Positions 25,365 to 35,050 are shown, numbered from the stretch's first letter. The stretch: DNA of 64,000 nucleotides from Sinorhizobium arboris LMG 14919 (GCF_000427465.1 NZ_ATYB01000009.1:496001-560000), one strand, 5' to 3'. The notes: a model not told the origin generated them from the letters alone. Program-made: numbers and translations.

Positions 25365-25877
25365 ATGACGATGCGCGAAGAGATCGAGGCGGCGGCGATG
25401 CGCTATCCCGACCGGCGGTCGGCGATCATGCCCGCGCTCATGATCGCGCAGAAGGAGCATGGCCATCTGCCCGGCCCGATTCTCGAAGAGGTCGCCGACA
25501 TCCTCGGCGTCGAGCGCGTCTGGGTCTATGAACTCGCGACCTTCTACACGCTTTTCCACACCGAGCCGATCGGCAGGTTCCACCTGCAACTCTGTGACAA
25601 CGTCTCCTGCATGCTCTGCGGTTCCGAGGCGCTGCTGTTACATCTGGAAACGATGCTGGGAATCGGGAAGGGAGAGACCACCCCAGACGGGCTGTTCACG
25701 CTTTCGACCGTCGAATGTCTCGGCGCCTGCGAAATGGCTCCGGTGATGCAGGTCGGCGACGATTACCACGGCAACCTCGATGCCGCGCGACTCGACGCGC
25801 TCCTCGAGAGCTTCAGTGCAGCGGCGGAGCGGGTGGCGAGCGCCGAGCGCGCTGCTGCGCCGGCGCCAGGAGAGTGA
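25365..25877 (+). CDS. nuoE: NADH-quinone oxidoreductase subunit E
   Basis: 170 aa thioredoxin-like [2Fe-2S] protein (cluster N1a). The four ligands are in LCDNVSC (Cys near 83 and 88) and ECLGAC (near 123 and 127). The N-terminal helical part (ALMIAQKEHGHLPG) and the WVYELATFYTLF strand are typical. It forms the NADH-dehydrogenase module with NuoF and NuoG. Start codon ATG is preceded by AGGGAGGA. Confidence 0.96.
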   Translation: MTMREEIEAAAMRYPDRRSAIMPALMIAQKEHGHLPGPILEEVADILGVERVWVYELATFYTLFHTEPIGRFHLQLCDNVSCMLCGSEALLLHLETMLGIGKGETTPDGLFTLSTVECLGACEMAPVMQVGDDYHGNLDAARLDALLESFSAAAERVASAERAAAPAPGE

Positions 25878-25880
25878 ACC

Positions 25881-27146
<1,266 letters not shown>

Positions 27147-27175
27147 AGGGGGCGCCGATCGGTCTGGGAGGAAGA

Positions 27176-29740
27176 ATGGTTAGCGTCACGATTGACGAGC
27201 AGAGGCTGGAGGTCGAGGCTGGCTCCACGGTGCTCGCCGCAGCCGAGCGTTTGGGCATTGAAGTTCCTACGTTCTGCTACTGGAAGCGGCTGCCGCCACT
27301 CGCCTCGTGCCGCATGTGTCTGGTGGAAATCGAGGGGCTGCGGCGGCTGCAGCCTGCCTGCGCCACCCTGGCGACGGACGGCATGGTGGTGCGGACAAAT
27401 ACGCCCCTGATCGAGGAAACGCGCGCATCCATGCTCGACATGCTGCTCGCCAATCACCCGCTCGACTGCCCCATCTGCGACAAGGGTGGCGAGTGCGAGC
27501 TTCAGGACATGGTGATGGCGTATGGACCCGGCCAAAGCCGGTTCCGCGACGCAAAACGCGTGTTCCATTCGAAGGACATCCGTCTGAGCCCGGTCATCAT
27601 CATGAATGTCAACCGGTGCATCCAGTGCCAGCGCTGCGTGCGCATGTGCGAGGAGGTCGTCGGCGCGGTGGCTCTGGGCACCGTCGAAAAGGGCATGGAT
27701 ACGGCCGTCACCGGTTTCGAGGGGAGCCTTGCAAGCTGCGACCAGTGCGGCAATTGCGTCGAGGTCTGCCCGGTCGGCGCGCTGATGAGTTTCCCCTATC
27801 GCTACAGGGCACGGCCCTGGGATCTCGCCGAGACCGACACGATCTGCCCGCATTGCGGCACGGGATGCCAGCTCACCGTGGGCGCCCGAAAGGGCGAGTT
27901 CATGCGGGTGCGCTCGGACTGGGAGCATGGCGTCAACCGCGAGACGCTCTGCGTGCGCGGCCGCTTCGGCCTCGATTTCATCGAAAGCCGCAATCGCATC
28001 AAGCGGCCGATGATCCGCCGTGAGGGCGTGCTCACGCCCGTTTCCTGGGAGGAGGCGGGCGACTATCTCCGCCAGCGTCTCCAGGCGATGGAGGGCAGGG
28101 CCGCCGGCGGGCTCATCTCGCCGCGTCTGCCGAACGAGGTACTCTACCAGTTCCAGAAGCTGATGCGGACGGTGTTCCGAACGAACAATATCGACTGCAC
28201 CTCGCGCTGGTCCACTCCGCTCGACGTTCTGGTCCCGCTGATTGCAAGTTTTTACAGCCGTGGCCCCCTCGACCAGGTCATCGGCAATGACTGCGTCCTC
28301 GTCATCGGCGGCAATGTGACCGAGGAGAACCCGGTCACCGAATACCTCCTGCGCGATGCCGCGCGGCGGCGGCATACCGGCTTGCTCATGCTCTCGGCGC
28401 GGCCATCGCGGCTCGACGCCGATGCCCGGGCGGTGCTTCGCGCGCAGCCCGGCGGCGAGGCTCCGAGCCTGGCCGCGGTTGTCGGCGCACTTATTGGCCT
28501 GGCCGGCGAAGAATTGCCGGGCGACGTGCTTGCGAAGAGCGCCACGAGCGCCAGGCCCGTCGCCGGCACGAATGCGGAGTTGGATCGTCTGGCCCTGGCG
28601 CTCAAGGAAGGTCGGAGCGCCACTGTCCTGGTAGGTGTCGATCTGCTGAGATCACCGCAGGCGCGAGAGATGCTGCAGCAGATCGGCAATCTTTTGCAGC
28701 TCCTTCGCCTGCTTGGCAAGGAACCCGCACTGCAGTTCCTCTTCGACCGAGCCAATCAGATGGGCGCCTGGGACATGGGTGTCCTGCCGGGGCTTTTGCC
28801 GGGGCTGGGTCCCGTCGGCGACGAGGCAACGCGCACGAAGTTCGAACGGAGCTGGGGCGCGGAGATTCCTCCTGAACCGGGCGCCGATGTCGACGCGATG
28901 CTGGAACTCTGCGGAAACGGGCGGATGGGCGTGCTTTATGTGGTGGCAAGCGACCCGCTGATGTCCTATCCCGACCGGGAGTTCGTCGAGCGCGCACTCG
29001 GTGACGTCGGTCTTCTGATCGTTCAGGATGCGCTGCTCACCGAAACGGCGGGATTGGCCGATGTCGTACTGCCTGCGGCCGGCTACGGCGAGGAGTCCGG
29101 TACTTTCACAAACAATGAGGGACGGGCCCAGGCGCTCCGCAAATTCCGCGAGCCGGCCTTTGACGCCCGGAGCAATCTGGCGATCTTCGACTTTGTCGCG
29201 GCCATCCGCAAGCAGCCGCTGCAACCGTCCGCCGCGGCCTCCATCTTCGACGAGATGACGCGGCTGGTCCCCGCCTATCAAGGTTTGACGTGGGATGGGC
29301 TCGGGGCCGACGGTGCATTCACGGCGGCAGCCTCGACGCCATGGGCGAGCGCGTTCGACGCTCCTCTGACTGCGCCGGGCGTGACGGACGGGCTCAAGCT
29401 GATCACCGGCAACGGCCTGTTCCATAACGGCTATGTTTCTGAGCACTCGGAGACCCTGAACACGGTCGCGGATGACCCCTATGTCGAAATGAGCGCGCAG
29501 GATGCCGAGCGACTCGGCCTTTCGGACGGCGATCAGGTATCTGTGCGGTCCACGCAGGGCGAACTTACGGCGAAGCTCAAGATCAACAGGCGCTTTCCGC
29601 GCGGGCTCGTGTTCGTTCCCGAAAACTACCGCGCCCTCAAGCTCAACAGTCTGATGCGGAGGGGCGAGTATCCGTGTCCGGTGGAGATACGCCGGTGCGC
29701 GAAGCGCGCGGCATCTGCACTGGAGGCAGACCGGGTCTGA
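27176..29740 (+). CDS. nuoG: NADH-quinone oxidoreductase subunit G
   Basis: 854 aa from the ATG at 27176, which has a strong GGGAGGA site; a longer frame overlapping nuoF is rejected. Domains: [2Fe-2S] ferredoxin (1-80, CYW then SCRMC), the CPICDKGGEC cluster region (about 97-106), two 4Fe-4S motifs (CIQCQRCVRMC and CDQCGNCVEVC, about 145-205), then CPHCGTGC with a later Cys, which corresponds to the off-path N7 cluster. A molybdopterin-oxidoreductase fold without Mo ligands fills 225-780, and a molydopterin-dinucleotide-binding domain ends the protein. A retained N7 site links this copy to the E. coli/Thermus type rather than to the mitochondrial-like NuoG of most alphaproteobacteria. Confidence 0.94.
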   Translation: MVSVTIDEQRLEVEAGSTVLAAAERLGIEVPTFCYWKRLPPLASCRMCLVEIEGLRRLQPACATLATDGMVVRTNTPLIEETRASMLDMLLANHPLDCPICDKGGECELQDMVMAYGPGQSRFRDAKRVFHSKDIRLSPVIIMNVNRCIQCQRCVRMCEEVVGAVALGTVEKGMDTAVTGFEGSLASCDQCGNCVEVCPVGALMSFPYRYRARPWDLAETDTICPHCGTGCQLTVGARKGEFMRVRSDWEHGVNRETLCVRGRFGLDFIESRNRIKRPMIRREGVLTPVSWEEAGDYLRQRLQAMEGRAAGGLISPRLPNEVLYQFQKLMRTVFRTNNIDCTSRWSTPLDVLVPLIASFYSRGPLDQVIGNDCVLVIGGNVTEENPVTEYLLRDAARRRHTGLLMLSARPSRLDADARAVLRAQPGGEAPSLAAVVGALIGLAGEELPGDVLAKSATSARPVAGTNAELDRLALALKEGRSATVLVGVDLLRSPQAREMLQQIGNLLQLLRLLGKEPALQFLFDRANQMGAWDMGVLPGLLPGLGPVGDEATRTKFERSWGAEIPPEPGADVDAMLELCGNGRMGVLYVVASDPLMSYPDREFVERALGDVGLLIVQDALLTETAGLADVVLPAAGYGEESGTFTNNEGRAQALRKFREPAFDARSNLAIFDFVAAIRKQPLQPSAAASIFDEMTRLVPAYQGLTWDGLGADGAFTAAASTPWASAFDAPLTAPGVTDGLKLITGNGLFHNGYVSEHSETLNTVADDPYVEMSAQDAERLGLSDGDQVSVRSTQGELTAKLKINRRFPRGLVFVPENYRALKLNSLMRRGEYPCPVEIRRCAKRAASALEADRV

Positions 29741-29757
29741 TCGCACCCGGATCTGCA

Positions 29758-29800
29758 GGGCAGGGGAGGATTTGCCGTAGACTTTCCGCGGATCCTGCCC
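29758..29800. terminator. Stem-loop between convergent nuoG and the CBS gene
   Basis: GGGCAGG at 29758-29764 pairs with CCTGCCC at 29794-29800; a smaller hairpin (CCGGGT/ACCCGG, 29731-29750) overlaps the nuoG stop. These are the only structures in the 91-base convergent gap and may end both transcripts. No T-run, so tentative. Confidence 0.35.
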
Positions 29801-29831
29801 AACCCGGGAAATCTGCTTCAGGCTGACTTCG

Positions 29832-30272
29832 TCAGCGATAATTGGCTCCGCAAATGTAATCGTGCATGTCCCGCTCCGCTTGCAGTGCCTCTTCGAGCCG
29901 GTGCTTGACCACATCGCCAATGCTGACGACCCCGACGGTATCGTTGCCGTCCATGACCAATACATGTCGGGTGCGACGCTCGGTCATGATCGCCATCACG
30001 AAGGGGAGGAAATCCTCCGTCGAGCAGGTCGCGACGGTGCGGTTCATGATTTCTCCAGCGCGCATCAGGGGTGCTTCGGTGCCGTACTCGGCCACCGCAT
30101 GGCAGCAGTCGCGCTCCGAGAGTGTACCCAGGCACTCCCCTGGCGAACGGCCGACGACGACGAAACCGATGTTCTTGTCGCGAAACAGCCGCAATACTTC
30201 CACCATCGTGTGGTCCGGCGTGACCGAGTAGATCTCGGGGGCCTTACTCCCTAGGATTTGGCAGACGTGCAT
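29832..30272 (-). CDS. CBS-domain pair protein
   Basis: 146 aa from the ATG at 30272 (GGAGG 5 bases upstream); the longer frame adds an unlikely leader overlapping nuoI. It consists of two CBS motifs (about 10-65 and 75-135; the second has MNRTVATCSTEDFLPFVMAIM and RHVLVMDGNDTVGVVSIGDVV). Free-standing CBS pairs bind adenine nucleotides or NAD and adjust partner proteins. It is the last gene of the minus-strand nuoH-nuoI unit, so it may sense energy charge or NAD(H) for this complex I (inference). The early Cys-containing segment MHVCQILGSKAP is typical of this subgroup in proteobacteria. Confidence 0.85.
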   Translation of the reverse strand: MHVCQILGSKAPEIYSVTPDHTMVEVLRLFRDKNIGFVVVGRSPGECLGTLSERDCCHAVAEYGTEAPLMRAGEIMNRTVATCSTEDFLPFVMAIMTERRTRHVLVMDGNDTVGVVSIGDVVKHRLEEALQAERDMHDYICGANYR

Positions 30273-30315
30273 CTGAGCCTCCAGTCCGTGCTCCGGCGCG
30301 ACGCCCGGCGCGCCT

Positions 30316-30882
30316 TCACTTTCGTCGAATATTTCGCCACCAATTGTACCCGCGCGGCTCGTTCGCCTCGACCAGGACATCGCGTCCGGTGTTCAGGCGC
30401 GCAGCGACCACGCCGCCGCCGGTCATCGCCTTGCCCGGCTTGGCGAGCAGATCGTCACGGCCGATCACCAAGTCGCTCGATGAGAAACTCGAAAATTCGT
30501 ATTGTTGGCCAAGAGCGATCGCGTCCGCCGGGCAAGCGTCCTCACAAAGGCCACAGAAGAGGCAGCGGGCCGTATCGATCTCGAATCGTGCCGGGCGCCG
30601 GTTGCCCTTCTCGTCCTCGTAGGGCACCACTTCTATGCAGTCGCAGGGACAGATTCGTGCGCAGAGTTCGCAGGCGACGCACTTGATCTCGCCCTCCGCG
30701 TCGCGTTTGAGGAAATGATGCCCGCGGTAACGCGAATAGGGGAGCCACTTCTCCTTGTCCGGATACTGCATGGTTACGGGTCTGGAGAACATATAGCCGA
30801 AGGTCAGAGCCAAACCACTCGCCAGATCGGCGAAGAAAGCCCAGCCGATCCATCTTCCAGCTTTGTCCAGTGCGCTCGACAT
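30316..30882 (-). CDS. nuoI: NADH-quinone oxidoreductase subunit I
   Basis: 188 aa ferredoxin-like subunit with two [4Fe-4S] clusters, N6a and N6b: CVACELCARICPCDC (about 61-75) and CLFCGLCEDACP (about 103-114). The amphipathic N-terminal helix docks on NuoH. I use the ATG at 30882 (GAGG 6 bases upstream), which matches the family length; ATGs at 30918 and 30966 would add residues, the latter overlapping nuoH. It follows nuoH on the minus strand, away from the rest of the nuo genes. Confidence 0.95.
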   Translation of the reverse strand: MSSALDKAGRWIGWAFFADLASGLALTFGYMFSRPVTMQYPDKEKWLPYSRYRGHHFLKRDAEGEIKCVACELCARICPCDCIEVVPYEDEKGNRRPARFEIDTARCLFCGLCEDACPADAIALGQQYEFSSFSSSDLVIGRDDLLAKPGKAMTGGGVVAARLNTGRDVLVEANEPRGYNWWRNIRRK

Positions 30883-30949
30883 CGCAGCCTCGCTGCGGCT
30901 CCAAAAGTTCTCCTGCATGTCGATGCCCGATCTGCTGGGGCGGCATGCG

Positions 30950-31936
30950 TCAAGAGAGAACAACACCGCTTATGATTATGTTCGCCAAAGACAGGGGAAG
31001 CAAGACCTTCCATCCGATAGCCATCAGCTGGTCGTAGCGGTAACGGGGGAATGTGAAGCGGAACCACATGAACAGATAGACGAAGAAGGCAACCTTCAGC
31101 AAAAACCAGAGGAGCGGCGGCAGCGGAATGAGCACGCCGTTCCAGCCCCCGAAGAACAGGATTACGGTGAGGACTGATACCAGCACCATGACGACATATT
31201 CGCTGACCATGAAGAAGGCGAAGCGGATGCCGCTGTATTCGGTATGGAACCCGGCTCCAAGATCGCCTTCCGCTTCCGCAAGGTCGAACGGAATGCGCTG
31301 CGCCTCGGCGAGGCCTGCGACGAAGAACACGAAAAATCCGATCGGCTGATAGACGACATTCCAGACGTCGGCTTGCGCCCGCACGATGTCCAGGAGGCTC
31401 ATGGATTGCGCCAGCATGACGACGCCGATCACGGCGAAGCCCATCGGGATTTCGTAGCTGATCATCTGCGCGCAGGTCCGGAGAGAACCAAGGACCGCAT
31501 ATTTGCTGTTTGCTGCCCAGCCGCCGAAGATGACGCCATACACTTCCAGCCCGATAACGGCGAAGACGAATAGCAGCGCCACGTTCAGGTTGGAAATATA
31601 GAGCGTGATCTCGTTGCCGAGGACCGAGACGGTTTCGCCGAAGGGGATTGCGGCAAACACTACGAATGGCGGCGCGAGCGCCAGGATCGGGGCCAGTTTG
31701 AACAGGAACCGGTCGGCCTCGGCCGGTATATGGTCCTCTTTGGTCAGGAGCTTGATCCCGTCTGCCACCGGCTGCAGCAGACCATGCCAGCCCACGCGCA
31801 TCGGCCCCATCCGCTGCTGCATGTGACCGGCGATTTTGCGTTCCAGCCACGTTAGCGGCAGGGGCAGCAACAGGAGGATTGCGATCAGCAACGCCACCTT
31901 GAAAACGATCAGGCCAAGGGCAACGACAAGTTCCAT
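30950..31936 (-). CDS. nuoH: NADH-quinone oxidoreductase subunit H
   Basis: 328 aa, eight or nine TM helices, normal NuoH length. Conserved: WLERKIAGHMQQRMGP (about 30-45, quinone entry) and the cytoplasmic glutamate-rich loop AEAQRIPFDLAEAEGDLGAGFHTEY written here in part as IPFDLAEAEGDLGAG (about 215-230). It connects the quinone site to the proton-pumping arm. It opens a minus-strand unit H-I-CBS that converges on nuoG, so the complex I genes form two transcription units. A repeat (31959-32058) lies directly upstream. Confidence 0.96.
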   Translation of the reverse strand: MELVVALGLIVFKVALLIAILLLLPLPLTWLERKIAGHMQQRMGPMRVGWHGLLQPVADGIKLLTKEDHIPAEADRFLFKLAPILALAPPFVVFAAIPFGETVSVLGNEITLYISNLNVALLFVFAVIGLEVYGVIFGGWAANSKYAVLGSLRTCAQMISYEIPMGFAVIGVVMLAQSMSLLDIVRAQADVWNVVYQPIGFFVFFVAGLAEAQRIPFDLAEAEGDLGAGFHTEYSGIRFAFFMVSEYVVMVLVSVLTVILFFGGWNGVLIPLPPLLWFLLKVAFFVYLFMWFRFTFPRYRYDQLMAIGWKVLLPLSLANIIISGVVLS

Positions 31937-31958
31937 AACTTTGCGTCCATTGCCAGCC

Positions 31959-32058
31959 CCGCGCGTCGGTATCGGACGCGCAAAGCACAGAGCGGCACTT
32001 TGGATTGCTGCATGTTCTCATCCTTGAATCGGCTGAGGTTCAAGGACACATGCAGCAG
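31959..32058 (-). repeat. Interspersed palindromic repeat, copy 3 (diverged)
   Basis: Same orientation as copy 2: a GCGCGTC/GACGCGC hairpin at 31961-31981, then GCACTTTG, then GCTGCATGTT and, inverted, ACACATGCAGCAG. The middle part differs from copies 1 and 2. It lies directly upstream of nuoH, so it sits in or next to that promoter, unlike the other two copies, which follow genes. The rest of the gap to 32312 shows no gene. Confidence 0.65.
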
Positions 32059-32312
32059 CGCGCATTTTGCGCAGCTTGCAGCTTTACGGTACAGCCGTCA
32101 CGCTCCACTTGCAATGCTGCGGCAAGGGACCGGCGTCGGCCGTCTGCTGGCCGATCTCCTCAAGCTTTTCAGAGTGGTAGCCACGCACAGGCAAACGCCA
32201 GCTCTACCGTGGGTTGGCGCAGGCAAAGGGCAACCGATACGTCTTAATTTATGACTTGCTTCATTAGACTTTAGTATCATAGTCTGGCATCAACTGCCTG
32301 GGAGGAGCAAGG

Positions 32313-32504
32313 ATGATGGAGCGCATCGAGCCGGAAAAACTTTCCAGCCACACAGTTACCAAGGTGTGGAATATCCGCGAGTTTTGTCAGCGCCAAAACC
32401 TGTGCCAGGAAGAAGAACGGCGCTTGACCCGCCTCTTCGGCCGGTTCGCAACAGCACGCGAGCTGCTTCACAATGCCAGGCGCGCTCCCCGGTGGAGATA
32501 TTGA
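32313..32504 (+). CDS. Small basic protein, unknown
   Basis: 63 aa (or 62 from the ATG at 32316, which has better spacing to the strong GGAGGAG site at 32301-32307). It is mostly helical and highly charged: MERIEPEKLSSH, NIREFCQRQNLCQEEERRL, then LFGRFATARELL and a basic end NARRAPRWRY. No membrane span or signal. I recognise no named family; the quality of the ribosome site and coding bias make it probably real. Isolated between nuoH and the convergent nnrU. Confidence 0.55.
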   Translation: MMERIEPEKLSSHTVTKVWNIREFCQRQNLCQEEERRLTRLFGRFATARELLHNARRAPRWRY

Positions 32505-32724
32505 TGTAACTTGCTGCTGGTGGGGCGGGGTGAAGACCCACACCGGATTCAGGATATCAAGGATGAAACGGCCGATCCGGTCGAGCCGAGCACGACCAGC
32601 CATTCCGGCCGGTGGGTTTCGGATCGCGACGTTCTCGTCCTGCCGCTGCTCTCTCGCGGGCGGTCGACCTCGTCGCGCTACCGATCGGAGAGATTGCAAC
32701 CGCATAGAGTCCGAAATCACGCAA

Positions 32725-33411
32725 TTAGAACGGCGTCACGAGCAGCAACGGGTCGGCATGAAACAGCTCGGCATGGCCGCCGCCAAGCAGCCAAAAGGTG
32801 AGAACGGCGGCTGCTATGCCCGCGAAAGCCATGGGTGCATCGCTTGAAAGTCGTGCGCGTCTTGAAACAATAGCCGCGAACGGCAGGACGGACGTTGCCT
32901 CGGCCCGACGCTGCCATGTTTCGCCGAGCCGTAGGCGTGCGCGCTTTTCCAGCATGGATATGCCGCCGAGCGCGAACGCGGCGAAGCCGCCGAACAGGAC
33001 GAGCGACCGCAGGTCGCCATTGGCGACGAGATGGCCCAACGCCCAAAGGGCGAACCCCCAAAGAACAGGGTGGCGCGTGATGGAGACGATCGCGCCTTGC
33101 GTCTCACCCTGGCGGATTGAAACCGAGAGCGCATTGACGCTGAAAAGTCCGGCAAGCACGAGAAACGCTCCGAGAGGCGCTGCGATCAATGTTATCCAGG
33201 CTTGCCAAGGCGCGGGCTCCCATAGGGGAATGAAGTCGACGTTCAGCGCCGCGTAGAATACCCAACCGAGGACAATGATGGATACGAGGGAATAAAGCGC
33301 GAAGTAGTTCGTCCGGCCGAGGCGATCTATGAGCCTCCCGCGGATGGCGGGCATCGCCGGAACCGAGTGGAGAAGCAGAAATGCAAGGAGCGCCATTAAC
33401 AGCTCGGCCAT
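32725..33411 (-). CDS. nnrU: NnrU family membrane protein
   Basis: 228 aa with about six TM helices and the NnrU/DUF1295-like core: GRTNYFALYSLVSI near 33 and RHPVLWGFALWALGHLVANGD near 110, a motif shared with isoprenylcysteine methyltransferase-like membrane proteins. In Rhodobacter and Sinorhizobium nnrU is needed for NO/nitrite metabolism, but its biochemical role is unclear. It is the last gene of a minus-strand unit with two small unknown genes, divergent from norE, with a FixK/NnrR-type box in the shared promoter. Confidence 0.9.
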   Translation of the reverse strand: MAELLMALLAFLLLHSVPAMPAIRGRLIDRLGRTNYFALYSLVSIIVLGWVFYAALNVDFIPLWEPAPWQAWITLIAAPLGAFLVLAGLFSVNALSVSIRQGETQGAIVSITRHPVLWGFALWALGHLVANGDLRSLVLFGGFAAFALGGISMLEKRARLRLGETWQRRAEATSVLPFAAIVSRRARLSSDAPMAFAGIAAAVLTFWLLGGGHAELFHADPLLLVTPF

Positions 33412-33421
33412 GTCGTTTTCC

Positions 33422-33805
33422 TCAGTGCGCCGCCTTCGAGCGTTTTATCGCGTCGATAATCGCCTGTTCTGCGGCAATGTGCCTGCGAAGGTCGCAGACA
33501 AAGGTGCTCAGCATGGAGGCGATCGCTTCCCAGGGTAAGGCGCTTCGTCCGGATGCGGCCCCTCCAAGTGCTGCCGCCACGTCTGTGCTGCCGGCCGGCG
33601 ACGCATAGTTTGTGCGGCCGGACAATCGGTCGGTGCGAGGCGCCCAGCCAACATCCAGGGATCTTATCTTTGCCGCTGTCGCTATGCACAGGTCGCGATC
33701 CATGCGGCCGCTCAGGGAATCTATGATCAACTGGACCGCGTCGCAGAGCGCGAGCAACTCTCCGTATTTTGCCTCAAGTCGGTCGAGTGGCGAGGCCACA
33801 GGCAT
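33422..33805 (-). CDS. Unknown soluble protein in the nnrU operon
   Basis: 127 aa without signal or TM segment. An N-terminal helical coil (RLEAKYGELLALCDAVQLI) and a C-terminal helical part (CDLRRHIAAEQAIIDAIKRS) flank a loop rich in Gly, Ala and Ser (about 60-85). HIAAEQ-type helices recall hemerythrin-like bundles, but the required His/Glu spacing is not evident. An AAGGA site precedes the ATG. It lies 10 bases before nnrU and 15 bases after the 51-aa gene, so co-expression with denitrification genes is likely. Function unknown. Confidence 0.65.
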   Translation of the reverse strand: MPVASPLDRLEAKYGELLALCDAVQLIIDSLSGRMDRDLCIATAAKIRSLDVGWAPRTDRLSGRTNYASPAGSTDVAAALGGAASGRSALPWEAIASMLSTFVCDLRRHIAAEQAIIDAIKRSKAAH

Positions 33806-33820
33806 CTAAGCCGTCCTTCG

Positions 33821-33976
33821 CTATTGGCCGATGAAAAGCACGGCGGCGCAGGCGACTGACGCAAGAACGGCGGCGAGCGTGCCTGTACGTTGCAGAACGC
33901 CCATACGATAGAGCACGAGCGCGAAGATGATGATGATTGGAGTGGCGACTGAAAGGCCAATCTGTGCGTCGTTCAT
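33821..33976 (-). CDS. Two-span small membrane protein, first gene of the nnrU operon
   Basis: 51 aa, starting at ATG 33976 with GGAG 7 bases upstream and ending in TAG at 33821. The translation is MNDAQIGLSVATPIIIIF..., with two hydrophobic helices (about 6-22 and 33-48) joined by YRMGVLQRTG. I recognise no family. It is directly downstream of the divergent FixK/NnrR-type box at 34024 and upstream of the 127-aa gene and nnrU. It is probably a small membrane partner in NO handling (inference). Confidence 0.65.
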   Translation of the reverse strand: MNDAQIGLSVATPIIIIFALVLYRMGVLQRTGTLAAVLASVACAAVLFIGQ

Positions 33977-34023
33977 GGTGATCTCCGTTTCGGCGGAACA
34001 TAACCGACTGGGTGTACCGATCT

Positions 34024-34037
34024 TTGATCAGGCTCAA
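34024..34037. promoter_or_regulatory. FixK/NnrR box between nnrU operon and norE
   Basis: TTGATCAGGCTCAA fits TTGAT-N4-NNCAA. It lies between divergent genes starting at 33976 and 34187. A -41.5 placement would give starts near 33989 and 34072, both usable. Confidence 0.6.
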
Positions 34038-34186
34038 AGAAGAGAGGGCCGCATTCCCCTATCCGCTTCATCAACTGCACGCGGAGAGAACGTCCTGCCC
34101 ATGGACTCCGCCGCGGCCGGACTGGATCACCCTGGGGTCCGTGGTTAATCCAGGCAAAGCACCGTCGTCTTCTGTGGAGATGCGCA

Positions 34187-34738
34187 ATGCAAGAAGCAAT
34201 GACCGCCCGCGCAGCCGACGAGGAGGACGAGGACACCTTCATCCTCTGGGTGCTCATATGGAGCGAACTTGCCGCGTTTGGCATTCTCATCGGCGCTTTC
34301 CTTGTGGTCGCAACCATCGCCTCTCAGGAGTTCTCGGTCGCCCGTCTGCACCTCGAGCCGGGGATTGCCGCTTTCAATACGCTGGTTCTTTTGACGAGCG
34401 GCTGGCAGGCGGCGATTGCCGCGCAGAAGGGCGCCTCCGTCACGACGCGGCGTCGGGGCTTGCTGGCAGCGGCGCTTCTCGGTTCGGGCTTCGTCGCGAT
34501 AAAACTCTACGAATACGGCATTGAAATGCGCTTTGCCGGGCAAGCCGAGTTCCGGACGTTTTTCGAGCTATACTTCATACTGACGGGCTTTCACCTTTTC
34601 CATGTCGCGTTCGTCGCCATCATCCTGTTCGTCGTCGCTTGGCGACCCCGGCGGGCAAATGTTGAACTCGTGACCACGCTGTGGCACGTGATCGACCTCG
34701 TCTGGATCGTCATGTTCCCCGTCCTCTACCTGGTTTAA
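34187..34738 (+). CDS. norE: NorE, cytochrome oxidase subunit III-like protein
   Basis: 183 aa with five TM helices, a short heme-copper oxidase subunit III relative as found with nor genes. It has the family features LIWSELAAFGILIGAF (first helix with Glu) and YFILTGFHLFHVAFV (His-rich helix) and ends in HVIDLVWIVMFPVLYLV. NorE helps NO reductase activity or assembly in Paracoccus and Rhodobacter. It starts 150 bases after the FixK/NnrR-type box and is followed 3 bases later by norF. Confidence 0.92.
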   Translation: MQEAMTARAADEEDEDTFILWVLIWSELAAFGILIGAFLVVATIASQEFSVARLHLEPGIAAFNTLVLLTSGWQAAIAAQKGASVTTRRRGLLAAALLGSGFVAIKLYEYGIEMRFAGQAEFRTFFELYFILTGFHLFHVAFVAIILFVVAWRPRRANVELVTTLWHVIDLVWIVMFPVLYLV

Positions 34739-34741
34739 ATC

Positions 34742-35032
34742 ATGGGCGACCATACCTCCCGGCAACTGACGAAAACTTGGGCCATTCTCGCTGTCATGGT
34801 CATCGCCGGCATGCTGCTCACCCGGCAGATCGAGGATCCGGTGGTTCCCCTCGCCTTGGCCATTGCCCTGTTGATACTCGCAGTGCTGAAGGCTCGCCTG
34901 GTGGTCCTCGATTTTCTCGGCCTCCGTTCCGGCTCGCGGCCCTTGCGTCTCGGGCTTCTCGCATGGCCGATGTTCTTCGCGTTCGCCGCTGCGGCGAAAG
35001 CGCTCATCGCGACCTTTGTACTGACCGGCTGA
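34742..35032 (+). CDS. norF: NorF-like small membrane protein
   Basis: 96 aa with three TM helices, of the cytochrome c oxidase subunit IV/NorF family (about 22-60 core: LALAIALLILAVLKARLVVLDFLGL). It is the usual neighbour of norE. Role in NO reductase is accessory. The start follows the norE stop by 3 bases, so translation is coupled. A second FixK/NnrR-like box follows its stop before norC. Confidence 0.82.
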   Translation: MGDHTSRQLTKTWAILAVMVIAGMLLTRQIEDPVVPLALAIALLILAVLKARLVVLDFLGLRSGSRPLRLGLLAWPMFFAFAAAAKALIATFVLTG

Positions 35033-35050
35033 ACCGTTCTTCGAACTTGT

